From NCBI GenBank assembly GCA_032622095.1, contig CP136068.1:125927989-125991988 (forward strand): a stretch of DNA of 64,000 nt, given 5' to 3'. This document shows, in pieces, positions 1-10,639 of this stretch. The notes under the pieces are model-generated. The model did not search any database. It saw only the letters and a list, made by a program, of their open reading frames with translations, and was not told where the DNA came from. The position numbers were made by a program, and so were the translations under genes. The DNA is from Siphonodentalium dalli. Taxonomy: Eukaryota; Mollusca; Scaphopoda; Gadilida; Siphonodentaliidae. The stretch's first letter is position 1. Each line of letters begins with the position of its first letter.

Positions 1-60
1 CATGTTAACCAGACAACATATCCTCGCGCAAATGCACCAGCCTATTGTCCAGAAAACCCG

Positions 61-205
61 CACATTATCAGCTTAGAATGTAATTTGTTTTTGGCATATA
101 ATCTGCTTAGAATCGCATCATTATGAGTCGAAAATCGACTCAAAATGAGGAGATTCTAAGCAGAGTATATACCTAAATAAAGTTATATTATAAGCATATA
201 ATGTG
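61..205. mobile_element. Nested palindromic MITE-like element
   Basis: The outer ends are imperfect inverted repeats, CACATTATcagCTTA at 61-75 and the complement of CACATTATatgCTTA at 191-205. Inside lies a perfect 13-bp inverted pair, TCTGCTTAGAATC at 102-114 and its complement at 152-164. Inside that lies GAGTCGA (125-131) with TCGACTC (135-141). The whole 145 bp can fold into one long cruciform or hairpin. No coding capacity is present. A relative occurs near 5101-5255. Family assignment is not possible from sequence alone. Confidence 0.6.
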
Positions 206-949
206 TTGGTTTCGGGAGAACAGGCAATTGACATAACGATAGATTTTGAAATGTGTATATGGACAATTCTGATTATGATTCTGATTATCCATCACTTCAG
301 AGCGCTGGATGGGTACAACAGCCGATCCTCGGCGGATGGGTCGCTGGCAGGACAATCAGAGTACGAGGAAGAATGGAGGGAAACAGGTTAGTAAATTATG
401 GCGTTATCTCAGCCTTTACACTTTCATTATTAAATTGATTAATCCCGTTCAGTAATAACATATACATTGTGGTGGTCCATTATTCGTTGGATGGGTCTTC
501 GGGAAATATCAAGAGACAGCAGACAGGCGAACAAGATAAGTGCATAAGGATTCGTATTAAAGGTGGGAAACGTGTCTACGTCTGTTGATGAAATTATTAG
601 TTTCACATGTATCAATAGAACTACTCGCCAACATTCATTTAGTTGGGACCACCCTTTCTCGGTTGGGGAGGAGCAGGGCGCCAACACATTAACTCATCTA
701 GCTGTGTTCTAATCACGATTATATTAGAGACATTACGCGAAATTACGAATACGATTGCGGATATGGAAATTATCCTGCCAGTATACGGCCGAAATTCGAT
801 CGTTACGCACGGGAGTTTATTTGAGATGAAACGTACCCCACGCAGTTAAGTTATGTGTAGATGAGTCAAGGATGTGCCACATGTGATGCATAGCACGGAT
901 AAGAACATTGGATCTGAAAGGACAATATATCCTCTCCGTAATCGTAATA
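206..949. other. No recognisable feature
   Basis: Short ORFs occur on both strands, but none has a recognisable domain, consistent splice signals or a good start context. I see no repeat or RNA gene here. Confidence 0.5.
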
Positions 950-1182
950 GTGATTTTTCGAAAGGTCATACCATGTGGATCACGCACCGGGAAGGTAATA
1001 CGGGTATATCCGGGTAAGTTGTCAGCTGTATTTCGGGGGTTGGCCACTTTTACTTGCAGCGTACTGATCAATAATCTGCGCTACAAGGGCGTGTAACGCC
1101 ATCTGATGCCTCCCGTTTCGGCACCTGTATGTTTTGGCACCTGGTTTAGGACGTTGCGACTTATGTGTTTACGGCTCTTCAT
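950..1182 (-). pseudogene. Broken copy of the duplicated exon-like ORF
   Basis: This is the counterpart of the minus-strand ORF at 1540-1920. The ATG at 1180-1182 and the reading frame are preserved, but the codon at 1081-1083 reads TAG where the other copy reads TGG, so the frame is interrupted after about 33 codons. Homology to the second copy stops at about 950, just before that copy continues into unrelated sequence. The function of the family is unknown to me. Pseudogene status depends on the ORF being real. Confidence 0.35.
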
Positions 1183-1606
1183 CTAAAACGTTTTGGTAAT
1201 CGGTTTCAATTTCAAATTTGTATTTATATCTTCTGTCCGTAAATGCATATACCAATAAGCAGACGTTCAATACCATCAAACAAAACTTAAGTAATTTCAA
1301 CATTTCGTACATGAAGTTTTCAAACGAAGTATTCTATAAAGCACTATACGAACATTTTCTAGTGTTGAATGTCGACTGATAATCATCTATACAAATCGCC
1401 AAAAAGCATGTTACAGAGCGAAGGAATTATGTTGTAATTCAGATATATATGTTTTTCGTATTTGCCGATTTCGTTTCATTCGCGACTTCATTTACATATT
1501 GAATGTGACCCGACCTCCATTAGTAAAAAGTAAATTTAATTATACCCATAACATAACCGTTGAACTACTCGAAATAAATCGACTTCCATCCAATGGACTC
1601 ATATTA
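950..1606. repeat. Tandem duplication, copy 1
   Basis: This block runs from GTGATTTTTCGAAAGG to GGACTCATATTA and recurs at 1688-2342 with roughly 14 differences, about 98% identity by eye. The two copies are separated by an 81-bp spacer. There are small length differences (caaacaaaac versus caaaaaaac; gaagtttt versus gcatttt). The ends lack TG...CA and TIRs, so this looks like a segmental or exon duplication rather than an LTR pair. Confidence 0.9.
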
Positions 1607-1920
1607 TTACCGCTCTGGTCGCGCATGTGCAAATTTGTGTACGCCCAGTAGTAGGTGACGTCAGAGTAATTACCATTTAATCGCATTGTGATTTTTCGAA
1701 AGGTCACACCATGTGGATCACGCACCGGGAAGGTAATACGGGTATATCCGGGTAAGTTGTCAGCTGTATTTCGGGGGTAGGCCACTTTTACTTGCAGCGT
1801 ACTGATCAATAATCTGCGCCACAAGGGCGTGTAACGCCATCTGATGCCTCCCGTTTCGGCACCTGTATGTTTTGGCACCTGGTTTAGGACGTTGCGACTT
1901 ATGTGTTTACGGCTCTTCAT
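1540..1920 (-). CDS. Exon-like ORF of unknown function (intact copy)
   Basis: On the minus strand an ATG at 1920-1918 follows CGTTTTAG, which resembles a 3' splice acceptor. The frame stays open for 126 codons. The region before the spacer is relatively GC-rich for this window and contains stretches such as LQVKVAYPRNTADN and GYTRITFPVRDPHG, which look like ordinary globular beta-rich sequence. The last part is read from the spacer and from the start of copy 1. A possible splice donor (GGTAAT) lies in the spacer-encoded part, so the genuine exon, if real, may end before the stop. I recognise no domain. Duplication with a nonsense mutation in the sister copy fits a decaying tandem exon duplication, but a transposon origin is equally possible. 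Confidence 0.3.
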   Translation of the reverse strand: MKSRKHISRNVLNQVPKHTGAETGGIRWRYTPLWRRLLISTLQVKVAYPRNTADNLPGYTRITFPVRDPHGVTFRKITMRLNGNYSDVTYYWAYTNLHMRDQSGNNMSPLDGSRFISSSSTVMLWV

Positions 1921-2342
1921 CTAAAACGTTTTGGTAATCGGTTTCAATTTCAAATTTGTATTCATATCTTCTGTCCGTCAATGCATATACCAATAGGCAG
2001 ACGTTCAATACCATCAAAAAAACTTAAGTAATTTCAACATTTCGTACATGCATTTTCAAACGAAGTATTCTATAAAGCACTATACGAACATGTTCTAGTG
2101 TTGAATGTCGGCTGATAATCATCTATGCAAATCGCCAAAAAGCATGTTATAGAGCGAAGGAATTATGTTGTAATTCAGATATATATGTTTTTCGTATTTG
2201 CCTATTTCGTTTCATTCGCGACTTCATTTACATATTGAATGTGACCCGACCTCCATTAGTAAAAAGTAAATTTAATTATACCCATAACATAACCGTTGAA
2301 CTACTCGAAATAAATCGACTTCCATCCAATGGACTCATATTA
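1688..2342. repeat. Tandem duplication, copy 2
   Basis: Second copy of the block at 950-1606, offset by 736-738 bp. It begins at GTGATTTTTCG and ends at GGACTCATATTA. The flanking sequence differs on both sides from that of copy 1, which defines the duplication limits. Confidence 0.9.
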
Positions 2343-3075
2343 GCGCACCAGAAACTCGGATGCACTGCCAAACGGACTTGCATGCTCGAGGGCATAAATA
2401 TGAGAAAAGTTTTTTCTCAGAATTTTCTTTCCAGCAGTGGGAAAATGGATCAGAAACATCTTCCTTAAGAAGCTGGATTTGTTATTTTTCAGCAGATTTG
2501 TTTTTGATAATTCCTAGAAACAAAATCTTACAACAGCATTTGACCAAGACACTTATTCTAAGACGCTGAACTATTACATAGAACCCCACAATAGTGTCAG
2601 TAAATATAATTTGGAAGTATGCTAAGAATTATTTTATTTCTCAAAACAAGAAAACCGTTTTTGTTAGAAAATTTCTCGCACACATCAAGAAAATTGTTCT
2701 CACATTTTCGACACAGAGTACCTATTATGGCAAGAAAACAGTGAGAACTTTGGAAGTTTGGTAACATTTTATTATTATCAAAACTTGAAAAGAAATGTTT
2801 TTGTTAGGAAATTTTCCCCTACGCTGTTCTCACATTTTCTAACTATAATTTTGGAGTATATTTCGAAGACACATTTTTTTCAAAACTAGCAGATAGGAAA
2901 TGTATTATCACACAGTTTAAGACTTTACTCTCGCATTTTATTAACATTTACAATATCTAGAAATATAATTCAATCCAGAAAAGTTAATTCCTTGTTACAG
3001 GAAAATAGTGATAACTTGTAAGCATACTTAAAACAAATTATTTCTCAAAACAATTAAACATGTAAGAAAGAATAC
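2343..3075. repeat. Degenerate AT-rich tandem repeat (about 2612-3075)
   Basis: After about 270 bp with nothing recognisable, four loosely similar units of about 100-165 bp follow, starting near 2612, 2750, 2850 and 3015. Shared landmarks are tttggaagt, atttctcaaaac, gtttttgttaggaaatttt and ttctcacatttt. The units are strongly diverged and non-coding. Confidence 0.45.
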
Positions 3076-3267
3076 ATAGTGATCAATCTGTTCCCAGTCA
3101 TTACGAAGTTGTTGTCGCAGTTTTAATAATTGATTAATTGCCTATACAATAGGAAAAATGATATGGATATAGTCAAAATGGTTAAATGTATGGCGAACGT
3201 ATATTTAATGCAACAATGCAAATAAATTAGAGATATGTTAATTTGATTCTGAGATTGATTGGAAATA

Positions 3268-3722
3268 TATTATACTAGCTGATGTGCTCGACTTTGTTCG
3301 GACTATTTAGGTATTTCTTTGTGATCGCCTCCGCCTGGGCATAATGTACAGCGTCTGGATAAACTATTGTTCGAACGGCCCAGAAACATACCTATATGAG
3401 CGTATATGAGCGAGGTCAAGGTCAATGACTTGGTCGCACGTGAAGTAGGACCCGCCCATATTGTTCCCGGGATCAAAGTAGGCCTACATACTAATTTGAG
3501 TGGGATCGGTCGTGGTCCAGAAACATACCTATATGAGCGAATATGAACGAGGTCAATGTCAAGGACATGGTCGCACGTGAAGTAAGGCCCATCAATATTG
3601 TTCCCGGGATGAAAGTAGGACTACATACAAAATTTGAGTCGGATCGTTCGAGCAGTTTTCGAGTCTATAACACACACACACACACACAGACAGACAAAAG
3701 TTCAAAAATATATAATAGATAA
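3268..3722. mobile_element. Composite element 1: conserved head, two 137-bp core units, tail
   Basis: The head is tatactagctgatgtgctcg followed by an eroded relative of CCCGACTTCGTCCGGG. The core holds two tandem units offset by 137 bp, beginning at 3380 and 3517 (ccagaaacatacctatatga). The tail contains a (CA)n tract near 3668-3688, then cagacagac and aaaatatataatagat. The same head and tail flank different cores at 16388, 21733 and, more weakly, 35655. This is a non-autonomous repeat; its mobilising class is not certain. Confidence 0.6.
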
Positions 3723-5100
3723 CAATGTCGTAACAATTTAATAACAATATATAATGTGATAAATGTGATACATTCCGAGCCCGATTTTCAATGTAATGGG
3801 ATTATGGAAGAAAAGTGTTTCGCTTGCATGGTATCGCAAAGAATATGTTACACAAGCCAACGTGTTTTATCAAAATGTTATCAGTTTGGGCTAAACGGAT
3901 CTCGTTCAACCGTACACTGAACCTGCACATCCTTGTTCATATCATAACACATGCATACATGCACCGCATGCCACTCAATATTTAAGCCTTGCTTCATATC
4001 GAGTTGAAATGATTGTTTAGGAGTGTAGTGACACAGTAGACAACGAATGCCAATTATCATTCTTCAAGTGATGTGTTGAGATGGAAAATGAACACGAAAG
4101 CCAAAATATGCCATCGGCCCAAACCAGAACAAAGTGGTACCGGTATAAATTCTAGCATAGAAAAAAAAGAAGTACCCATATAAATTGGCGTGTGTCATTT
4201 GTCAAAGCTCCTGCTGGAAGAGGAATTGCAAATTATTGATTTGCATTCTGTTGAATGAAGCACTCAACGTAACAAATACAAAAGGTAACTACCATCCACT
4301 GGATACCCCTTGTTCGGGAATTCCGCACAACAATATCCTAACTGGTGGCATTTTGTTGTGGCTTTGCAGTGGTTAGAGATCATAAGTGTAGAAGTGATCG
4401 AAAATCAATCTTTGGTTACTAAAACAACATTATATTGATTTGAACATTCTATTGTAAATAATATTCCGCTCATCAACACCACCTTGGTCTACGTGGGCGA
4501 TGGCGTTGTCCACAATCAATCGATTGAGCGTCTTGACATTTATCTGTAAACTTATGCCTTGGAAATTTCGAAGCATAATGGCCACCGCATGATCATATAC
4601 GTCCTCCAAACTATTGCAGAGTCATGGCTAGTCATGACAACTACATGTATACAAACAAACACGATTAGTTTTAACGTTTTCAGAACCAGGTACAAAAACG
4701 TCCATACCATTTGTGGCGAATATTGCACCGGACACCGATGCACCAACGTGTACGTTCCATCCAAGAACACAGTTCGCATTTAAAACTTTAATGCGAAAAT
4801 GGACTTGGGGGTAATTTTCGAATATACTCTCGTTACCTTGGATTTACAACTATGAAAACCGGGACCTATTTCAAGCTTGATCAGAGATGAGGGACATCTC
4901 ACTGTTCCATTCCAATCGATACATGACAATTTCGATAAGAAATAAGAATTGCAACAGATTCTCCCGCATCATCGAGCTATAATGTGAAATAGGTACTTAA
5001 TGTGAGTATTTGATTCTGAAATAACCAGAGTATGGACTCATGAACATTATTCGTTTTATGGCACGGACCGCAGTCTTTAACACATGTTAAAGTGCGTACA
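3723..5100. other. No recognisable feature
   Basis: AT-rich sequence with short overlapping ORFs on both strands (for example 4552-4783). None has domain character, and I see no repeat structure. Confidence 0.45.
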
Positions 5101-5255
5101 CCTGAAAAGTCGTGAGATGTTTAGCATCGTATCATTATGAGTAGATAATGTGACTAAAATGTATGAGCACGTACATTATCGACTCACAATTAGATGATTT
5201 TAAGCAGATTATCTACGTACAACCAGTTTTAATATAAGCAGATAATGAAAAACAG
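5101..5255. mobile_element. Degenerate relative of the palindromic element at 61-205
   Basis: It shares atcattatgagt, gactcacaattagat and the strings ttttaagcagattatct and agcagataatg with the first element. Internal inverted pairs include GAGTAGATAATG with CATTATCGACTC. Boundaries are approximate. Confidence 0.4.
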
Positions 5256-6284
5256 GCTGATAATTTGTTCACGTTCACCGAAGCAAGCATATTTGATACA
5301 ATGAACACTCATAATGAGTACGTGCCTCCATACCTGTTGTATATATAATGTGCTCATGAGATTGCGTGTACACCATGCTAAAGTATTCGTCCAGTCAATA
5401 TGGGCTTCTACCTAAACTAGTTATTTCCATGCAACGGCATATATCACTATTGTGGCGTTTTAGTCTTCCAAGAGAATGGTAGAACATCCAAGCAAAGCGA
5501 TGTGGCCAATAAAAAGAATGGGGTCTTTGTTTAACGGACTTTCATAAAAATTATATGAAAAACAAAATCTTCTGATGAACATTACTTGTGTCAGGACGTA
5601 AGTGTCAATAGTTCAATTTCACACCATTCGCCAACTGCTAATGATACTGTGACATGCCCAGATACATTTCGCATAATGAACTAGAATATATAAAATAACT
5701 AATAGGGTACTGCGTCACTAGAATATGCGTTATTTCTATCAGTTGTCGTGTTTCGATATCCGTAGTTACGATTAAGGTTTGAGTCAAAGGGAATGTGTAT
5801 ATGCATTTCCTATGTGTAAAATTAACATATGAGATGATGGGGATTTATAAATTGTGAAATAAATGTAATATTATTGTTATACTTATAATACATTTGTTCT
5901 GGCTTCAAATCATAACTATCTCAGAATTTCTTGTTTTGTTTTTCTTTTTTTCTTTCATAATTTCAAGTAGTTATAAAGTAAACCATACCGATACTGTGAT
6001 TTAAATTTATATTTAGAAACTTACTTTCAACCATATCAGATGGTAAATTTACAAATGAATGGGAATTACTTTTACCAATTTGAATTGCCCTCAATTATTG
6101 TTGATATTTTAAATTATTTATCTATATAATCCGTTGATAGATATCTCTCGAATAAGTACTTGTACTTCGGGTATCTCTCTTCAACACAACACCAGTGCAT
6201 AAATTCAGTGAAATCACATTTTAACCTACATTATAAATCTTAAATATCATTGTACTACACAATTCAAAACTTAAAAACAAAATT
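5256..6284. other. No recognisable feature
   Basis: AT-rich non-coding sequence. I see no convincing ORF, repeat or RNA gene. Confidence 0.45.
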
Positions 6285-6375
6285 AGATTGATATGTATTT
6301 TGTATGTTGATTTTCTGACTGTAAAGATGTATTTACATTTGTTGAATAAACTATTGAATCTGAATCTGAAGAAGC
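6285..6375 (+). mobile_element. Likely LINE 3' tail
   Basis: The sequence ends in ttgttgaataaactattgaa followed by repeated gaatct. Non-LTR retrotransposons of the CR1/L2 group often finish with an AATAAA-like string and a short oligomer repeat of this kind. No upstream coding part is attached, so this would be a heavily 5'-truncated insertion. Confidence 0.4.
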
Positions 6376-7328
6376 GACGATCGGTCGCCAGTGTTGCGTG
6401 CATATCCTCGAGCCTACCACTGACTACGACCTGGTAATAATATAGTTGAGTACAAACTAATGGCAGCAAAGTCATGTCACGTTACTGCGAGTGGCAAATC
6501 GTTTTTAACGACACCTTTTTCTCACAAAGAGAAGCATAGTCGACAATTATGCGAAAAGGTGTTTGGAAAATCCGAAAAAATACGACTACAATTAGCTATT
6601 TGTAATTCGTATCTGTAGTTGTTCATTATGAAAACGTTGTCAAATAAGCAAACCAAATCACTGAACCTACCACGGCAGCATACTCCACGTAACACATGAC
6701 CAGTATGTTGTGTAACTATCAGTGTTTTGTGTAACGAAACAGTATGAGTATGTTACATAATTAAGCCGACTTGATCATTACAAAATAACCCATTGAGGTT
6801 GACACAGAGAATAAAGACCGATACAATTCAAAATCAAGTTGAAATTTTTAATATGTTAGACTTAAAGACACATGGCGGTTTGCGCTCCAAATTACACCTA
6901 ACAATTTTCGCTTTTGATTTTGTCCCGGTGTTCTGCTTAATAAGTACGTTGCCAGATAAGTCAGTATCTAAAAATAGAATGGCTTAAGCATAGGCCCCGG
7001 TTCGCACATGTGCTATGGACGAGCTCTGATTGGCTCTGCACATAAAGGTAAAGGTCATACTTCGTGTCGGGATAATACATTTTGCCAAATTTTTATTTTG
7101 CTGTCACTCAAGATTCTGTGTTCTTTGAGAATCAGGTGTCCTGCCGATACCAAACTCTAATTGACGCGGGCAAATTTCACTGAGTTTCATTTCATTTTCA
7201 ACCTGAATAGAAGATAGATCTAAGAAGATTTACAAGACATTCGTCCTCTTATAACTAGTTGAAGCTTTCCTATGAAACAATAAGGACAAACAGTATAAAA
7301 ACTCATTCTTTGTCAAAACAATCATTGA
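6376..7328. other. Mostly unrecognised; one dispersed-repeat fragment
   Basis: The stretch 6925-6967 (ccggtgttctgcttaataag...) has an inverted, diverged copy at 38820-38859, so it belongs to a dispersed repeat. The ORF at 6793-6987 overlaps that fragment and is not convincing. Nothing else is recognised. Confidence 0.4.
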
Positions 7329-7393
7329 ATGGAACCACCTGGAGGACACGCGGCCAGCGCATATGATTTAACATCAACAACAACATTAACAGC
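7329..7393 (+). CDS. Possible first coding exon (very tentative)
   Basis: An ATG at 7329 opens a 22-codon frame (MEPPGGHAASAYDLTSTTTL...). It runs without a stop to AGC|GTAAGT, a near-consensus splice donor, with the first in-frame stop formed by the donor itself. The composition (Pro/Gly, then Ser/Thr) is compatible with a disordered N-terminus. No downstream partner exon can be assigned. A second donor-like CACAAA|GTGAGT lies near 7480. This could be chance. Confidence 0.2.
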
Positions 7394-8390
7394 GTAAGTC
7401 GTCCAACGGTGAACCTACAGGCTCCTACACCGACCAACATACAGATGCAGATCGAACTTGAAACAAGATAATCACAAAGTGAGTATTTACAGTATTATAT
7501 ATTATAATATAAGTGTTTTCCACGTAAAAACATTCAATTAATTCTATTCAATATAATTCATTTTCATTGAAATTAGGTTACTTAGTACAACTGACGGTTC
7601 GATAATACGCAAAATTGCGGTAAATGCACCTTATCAGAAGAAGAAGAACTGACCTCCTCAGTCCTCGATACAATCATTATGATTAAACGCTGAAATGAAT
7701 AAAACTAAAAGGCCATGCGTTGAAATTATTCAGATTCAGGGGTCATTGATATTGTTACCACATTTTGGTGTGTTGGCTGGTTGGAAACGGGCCAGCTCGT
7801 CCCACTCCCAGATCTACTCGTGGCCATATACTATAGCGACGAGGTCGCCGAGTCACTATGTGGCCATGGAAACGACGATTAGCTTTCTTGAGTAAATTCT
7901 CCCAGCCTGCAAAGGTATCTGTGTCAAGGGCGTCACTGGTGCCTTGTATCGCAACTACCGTACCGTAACGGTGCATATATTTATTATCGCCAATTCGTTA
8001 TCGCTAATTTTATCAGGGAATTTCATAGGAAATGGTAGATAAAGAGTGATACCATGCAAAAATAATCACTCAACCATGCAGGGTAGATATGCCTACGGCT
8101 ACATGTATACTGAAATGGAGCCTATACAAGTTGGTAGAGGCATATCAGGAGACATCGGTCGTCATCTTTGTATCTCGTCCCATATGGAATCCATATCCCC
8201 CCTCGGCTCAGGGTTCCCATATGGGGTCGATGTCCGCCATTTTGTTTTTCATGGAACTCTGCCACCTCGGGTATATTTTCGGTGTATTTTGGCGCCAAGA
8301 AAAGGGATATCTGTCGGAAATCAAGTTCTGTTAATTTAAAGACATCAACCCTGATAATTAGGAAAAATGTCCTTAATATGCAAAAAAAAT
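7394..8390. other. GC-richer patch, nothing assignable
   Basis: The stretch 7755-7976 is richer in GC than its surroundings and has an open minus-strand frame of 73 codons (contains AGWENLLKKANRRFHGH). It has no recognisable domain. The stretch 8046-8430 has overlapping open frames on both strands and an imperfect inverted pair (cccatatggaatccatatcc with cccatatgggg). A non-coding repeat explains this as well as a gene does. Confidence 0.3.
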
Positions 8391-8416
8391 GCCTATGAGA
8401 AATATTTCTCCTAGGC
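8391..8416. repeat. Short hairpin palindrome
   Basis: GCCTAtGAGAAATA is followed by its near-complement TATTTCTCcTAGGC, a 26-bp imperfect palindrome. It is flanked by A and T runs, and the motif cttaggc recurs at about 8431. Confidence 0.5.
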
Positions 8417-9507
8417 AAAAACAGCATTCTCTTAGGCTTTTTTTTTTAATTGTCCAAAACAAGCTCGAATTGTTCAATTATGTTACTGAATGTGTTAGAT
8501 CTTGTTAGAAATGAATTGTCATCTAAATAATTTGATCATTACTGATATTTAAGAACTTCAACTATATGTAACCATATTTGTTTTTATTTCAAAATACTTT
8601 CTGAGTATTAATTATATAATAATATAAGCCAACACACAACAACAACATAAATGGTACTGTTTTGAAAGTTCATGTTTTTTGCAATAGGAAATTTGTATGG
8701 GCCAATTCCTTTGAATTCTGGGCATATAATATTGGTAATTACGTGGACCCTTCTGTATCTGTTCATGACTCGTATTGACTGACTTAGGTATTCTCCGCAC
8801 GGACTCCAATTCTGTAACACATGTGTTGGGAATATGTGTTTTGGGTACCCAGTAGTACATTACCAGTCGATTTGCAAAATCCTACCTGTCAAAAAGTTTG
8901 TTGTGAGCAAACCCGCCCTGTCGCCCAGCTTGAAATCACAACTGGCTATTATCTACGGGTCAGGCAAAGAATTCACAAAAAAAAAAAATGCTGAAATGAG
9001 TTTTATGGCTTTTCATTTCATAATGAGGGATGTGAATACCATCCAGAGAAGAAGAATCATTCGAACCGGATGAAAATTATTAATTGGCTTCTTTTATATC
9101 TATAAATTTGTATAAAACATTACTTTTACTGATAGGCGAGTCTGATCAAAGAGAAACTATTTCACAACATACCTATATTTTAACATTGTTGATATACATG
9201 TATATATAGAGGATCTACATCGGCTCCTATAAGGCATGCAATAACGTTTCACGTAACTGCCCTCATAAAGAAATAGTCCAAGATACATAAAGACTCTTTG
9301 TCGTATTTAATGGCGTATATTTAATGACATAATTTTTCAAACTCTTCATTCATTATAGCTTGTGGGAAAAATATTGGAAGCCAAAGTATTTTGAGACGTA
9401 GTGTACGGAATGTAAACAGACGACAGACCGATTTCAAGAGTGACCTGGCACTATTTCCTATTATTAAACGAACGTTTAATATCACAATTTATAAAATGGG
9501 TTTATTG
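8417..9507. other. No recognisable feature
   Basis: AT-rich. ORFs at 8608-8860 and 8834-9073 overlap on opposite strands without domain signatures. There is a poly-A tract at about 8977-8988. Confidence 0.4.
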
Positions 9508-9592
9508 AATGGAATAAGGGTAGGACCATGTAATAAATATATTTTATAACATTTTTTCGGACATTTTTGTTTACTGTTACATGTATTTGACA
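9508..9592 (+). repeat. 85-bp direct repeat, left copy
   Basis: It starts AATGGAATAAGGGTAGGACC and recurs at 10540-10624, offset by exactly 1032 bp, with about six substitutions. The pair brackets the exon-like segment and the hAT-type element. Confidence 0.85.
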
Positions 9593-9640
9593 AAACTTGC
9601 TGCATAAAAAATTCTGAGCAATCCTTCTGTTTGGTTTCAG

Positions 9641-9752
9641 ACCAAGTCAATATGATACTAGTCGCTACAATCCAGTTTGGGAACATGAACGAACATACTG
9701 ACATCCAGGGGATACAGAGGCAACCTATTGAAAGCATGAGGGACATTTTCAA
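9641..9752 (+). CDS. Candidate internal exon, 112 bp, unknown product
   Basis: The acceptor side is strong: a pyrimidine-rich run ending tctgtttggtttcag. The donor side is CAA|GTGAGTAT, near consensus. Between them one plus-strand frame is fully open and reads QVNMILVATIQFGNMNEH, then a Gln/Ile-rich stretch ending MRDIFK. Two of three frames on this strand contain stops. The minus strand is also open here, so coding status rests on the paired splice signals. The hAT-type element begins 35 bp downstream, inside what would be the intron. I recognise no family. Confidence 0.35.
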
Positions 9753-9779
9753 GTGAGTATTTGTAGAGGCAACTAGATA

Positions 9780-9787
9780 TTTCTCTC
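9780..9787. repeat. Target-site duplication (left), TTTCTCTC
   Basis: This 8-bp sequence is repeated exactly at 10515-10522, immediately outside the terminal inverted repeats of the element at 9788-10514. Confidence 0.9.
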
Positions 9788-10514
9788 CAGTGTTCGCGCT
9801 GGACCGAAAAATATTTTAGCCAAATGAAAATTTTATTAGCCAAATGAAAAAAACTTTAGCCAAATTTTTTTGGCCAAATTAAATCTTCATTTTCTGGGCG
9901 GTTCACTATTAATGACTAAAATATTCGCTTTAAACTTTATTTGTTATTCAGTATAAAAACATAATTAAAACAACACAAAAACAACTTTAAAAACAATATT
10001 ATACGAACATATGTATGTATTATATCACACAAGCAGATCAATTCATAAAACATTACTATAGAATACGGCGGCATTTCACATCGCAAAAGCCCGCATAAAT
10101 TCGCTGAGCTAATTAATTGTAATAACTCTATGTCGTTGACACATTTATGATGAGAAGCCAGTTTATTAAACGGGATGCAGATTACGCAACCATTGATTAA
10201 GAACTGCTCTTCTGAACAAAGCATTTATGTATTTTATCTTACAGACGGCTTAATCAGTTACATAACCAGTATACAGCTTAAGCGTTTTGACGATTAGGCT
10301 GGTTAAATGTCATCGACGGCGTATTAACATAAGTACGAAATACTTTCGTCACATAACTTCGATCTATTCAGCGCTTTTATTAATTAGCTTTACGACTCCA
10401 TGCTTTCCATCTCCATTTGGGGTAAAAAAAAGTTTAGCCAAATGAAATTTTTATTAGCCAAATTCGAATAATATTAGCCATTGGCTAATTTGGCTACCGA
10501 CAGCGCGAACACTG
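9788..10514. mobile_element. Non-autonomous hAT-type transposon
   Basis: This is a 727-bp element with perfect 14-bp terminal inverted repeats, CAGTGTTCGCGCTG at the left and CAGCGCGAACACTG at the right. It is flanked by the exact 8-bp duplication TTTCTCTC. An 8-bp target duplication with CAG-starting TIRs is diagnostic of the hAT superfamily. Near both ends the motif TTAGCCAAAT occurs several times in direct orientation, plus an inverted copy next to the right TIR. These are plausible transposase-binding subterminal repeats. There is no transposase ORF, so it would need a partner for movement. The intact TIRs and target duplication suggest a fairly recent insertion. Confidence 0.92.
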
Positions 10515-10522
10515 TTTCTCTC
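10515..10522. repeat. Target-site duplication (right), TTTCTCTC
   Basis: Exact match of 9780-9787, directly after the right TIR. Confidence 0.9.
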
Positions 10523-10539
10523 TAAATCACGGATATGAA

Positions 10540-10624
10540 AATGGAATAAGGGTAGGACCATGTAATAAATATATTTTATAACATTTTTTCGTACATTATA
10601 GTTTACTGTTACATGTATGTGACA
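10540..10624 (+). repeat. 85-bp direct repeat, right copy
   Basis: Second copy of the 9508-9592 repeat. It abuts the 5' truncation of the reverse-transcriptase fragment. Confidence 0.85.
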
Positions 10625-10639
10625 CACATATATGTAGAA

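Noticed and set aside
950-2342. LTR pair of a small retrotransposon
   Set aside because: The repeats lack TG...CA ends, the spacer is only 81 bp with no primer-binding site, and no target duplication is visible.
4552-4783. Overlapping 74-75 codon ORFs
   Set aside because: Mirror-image open frames on opposite strands with no start context or homology clue.
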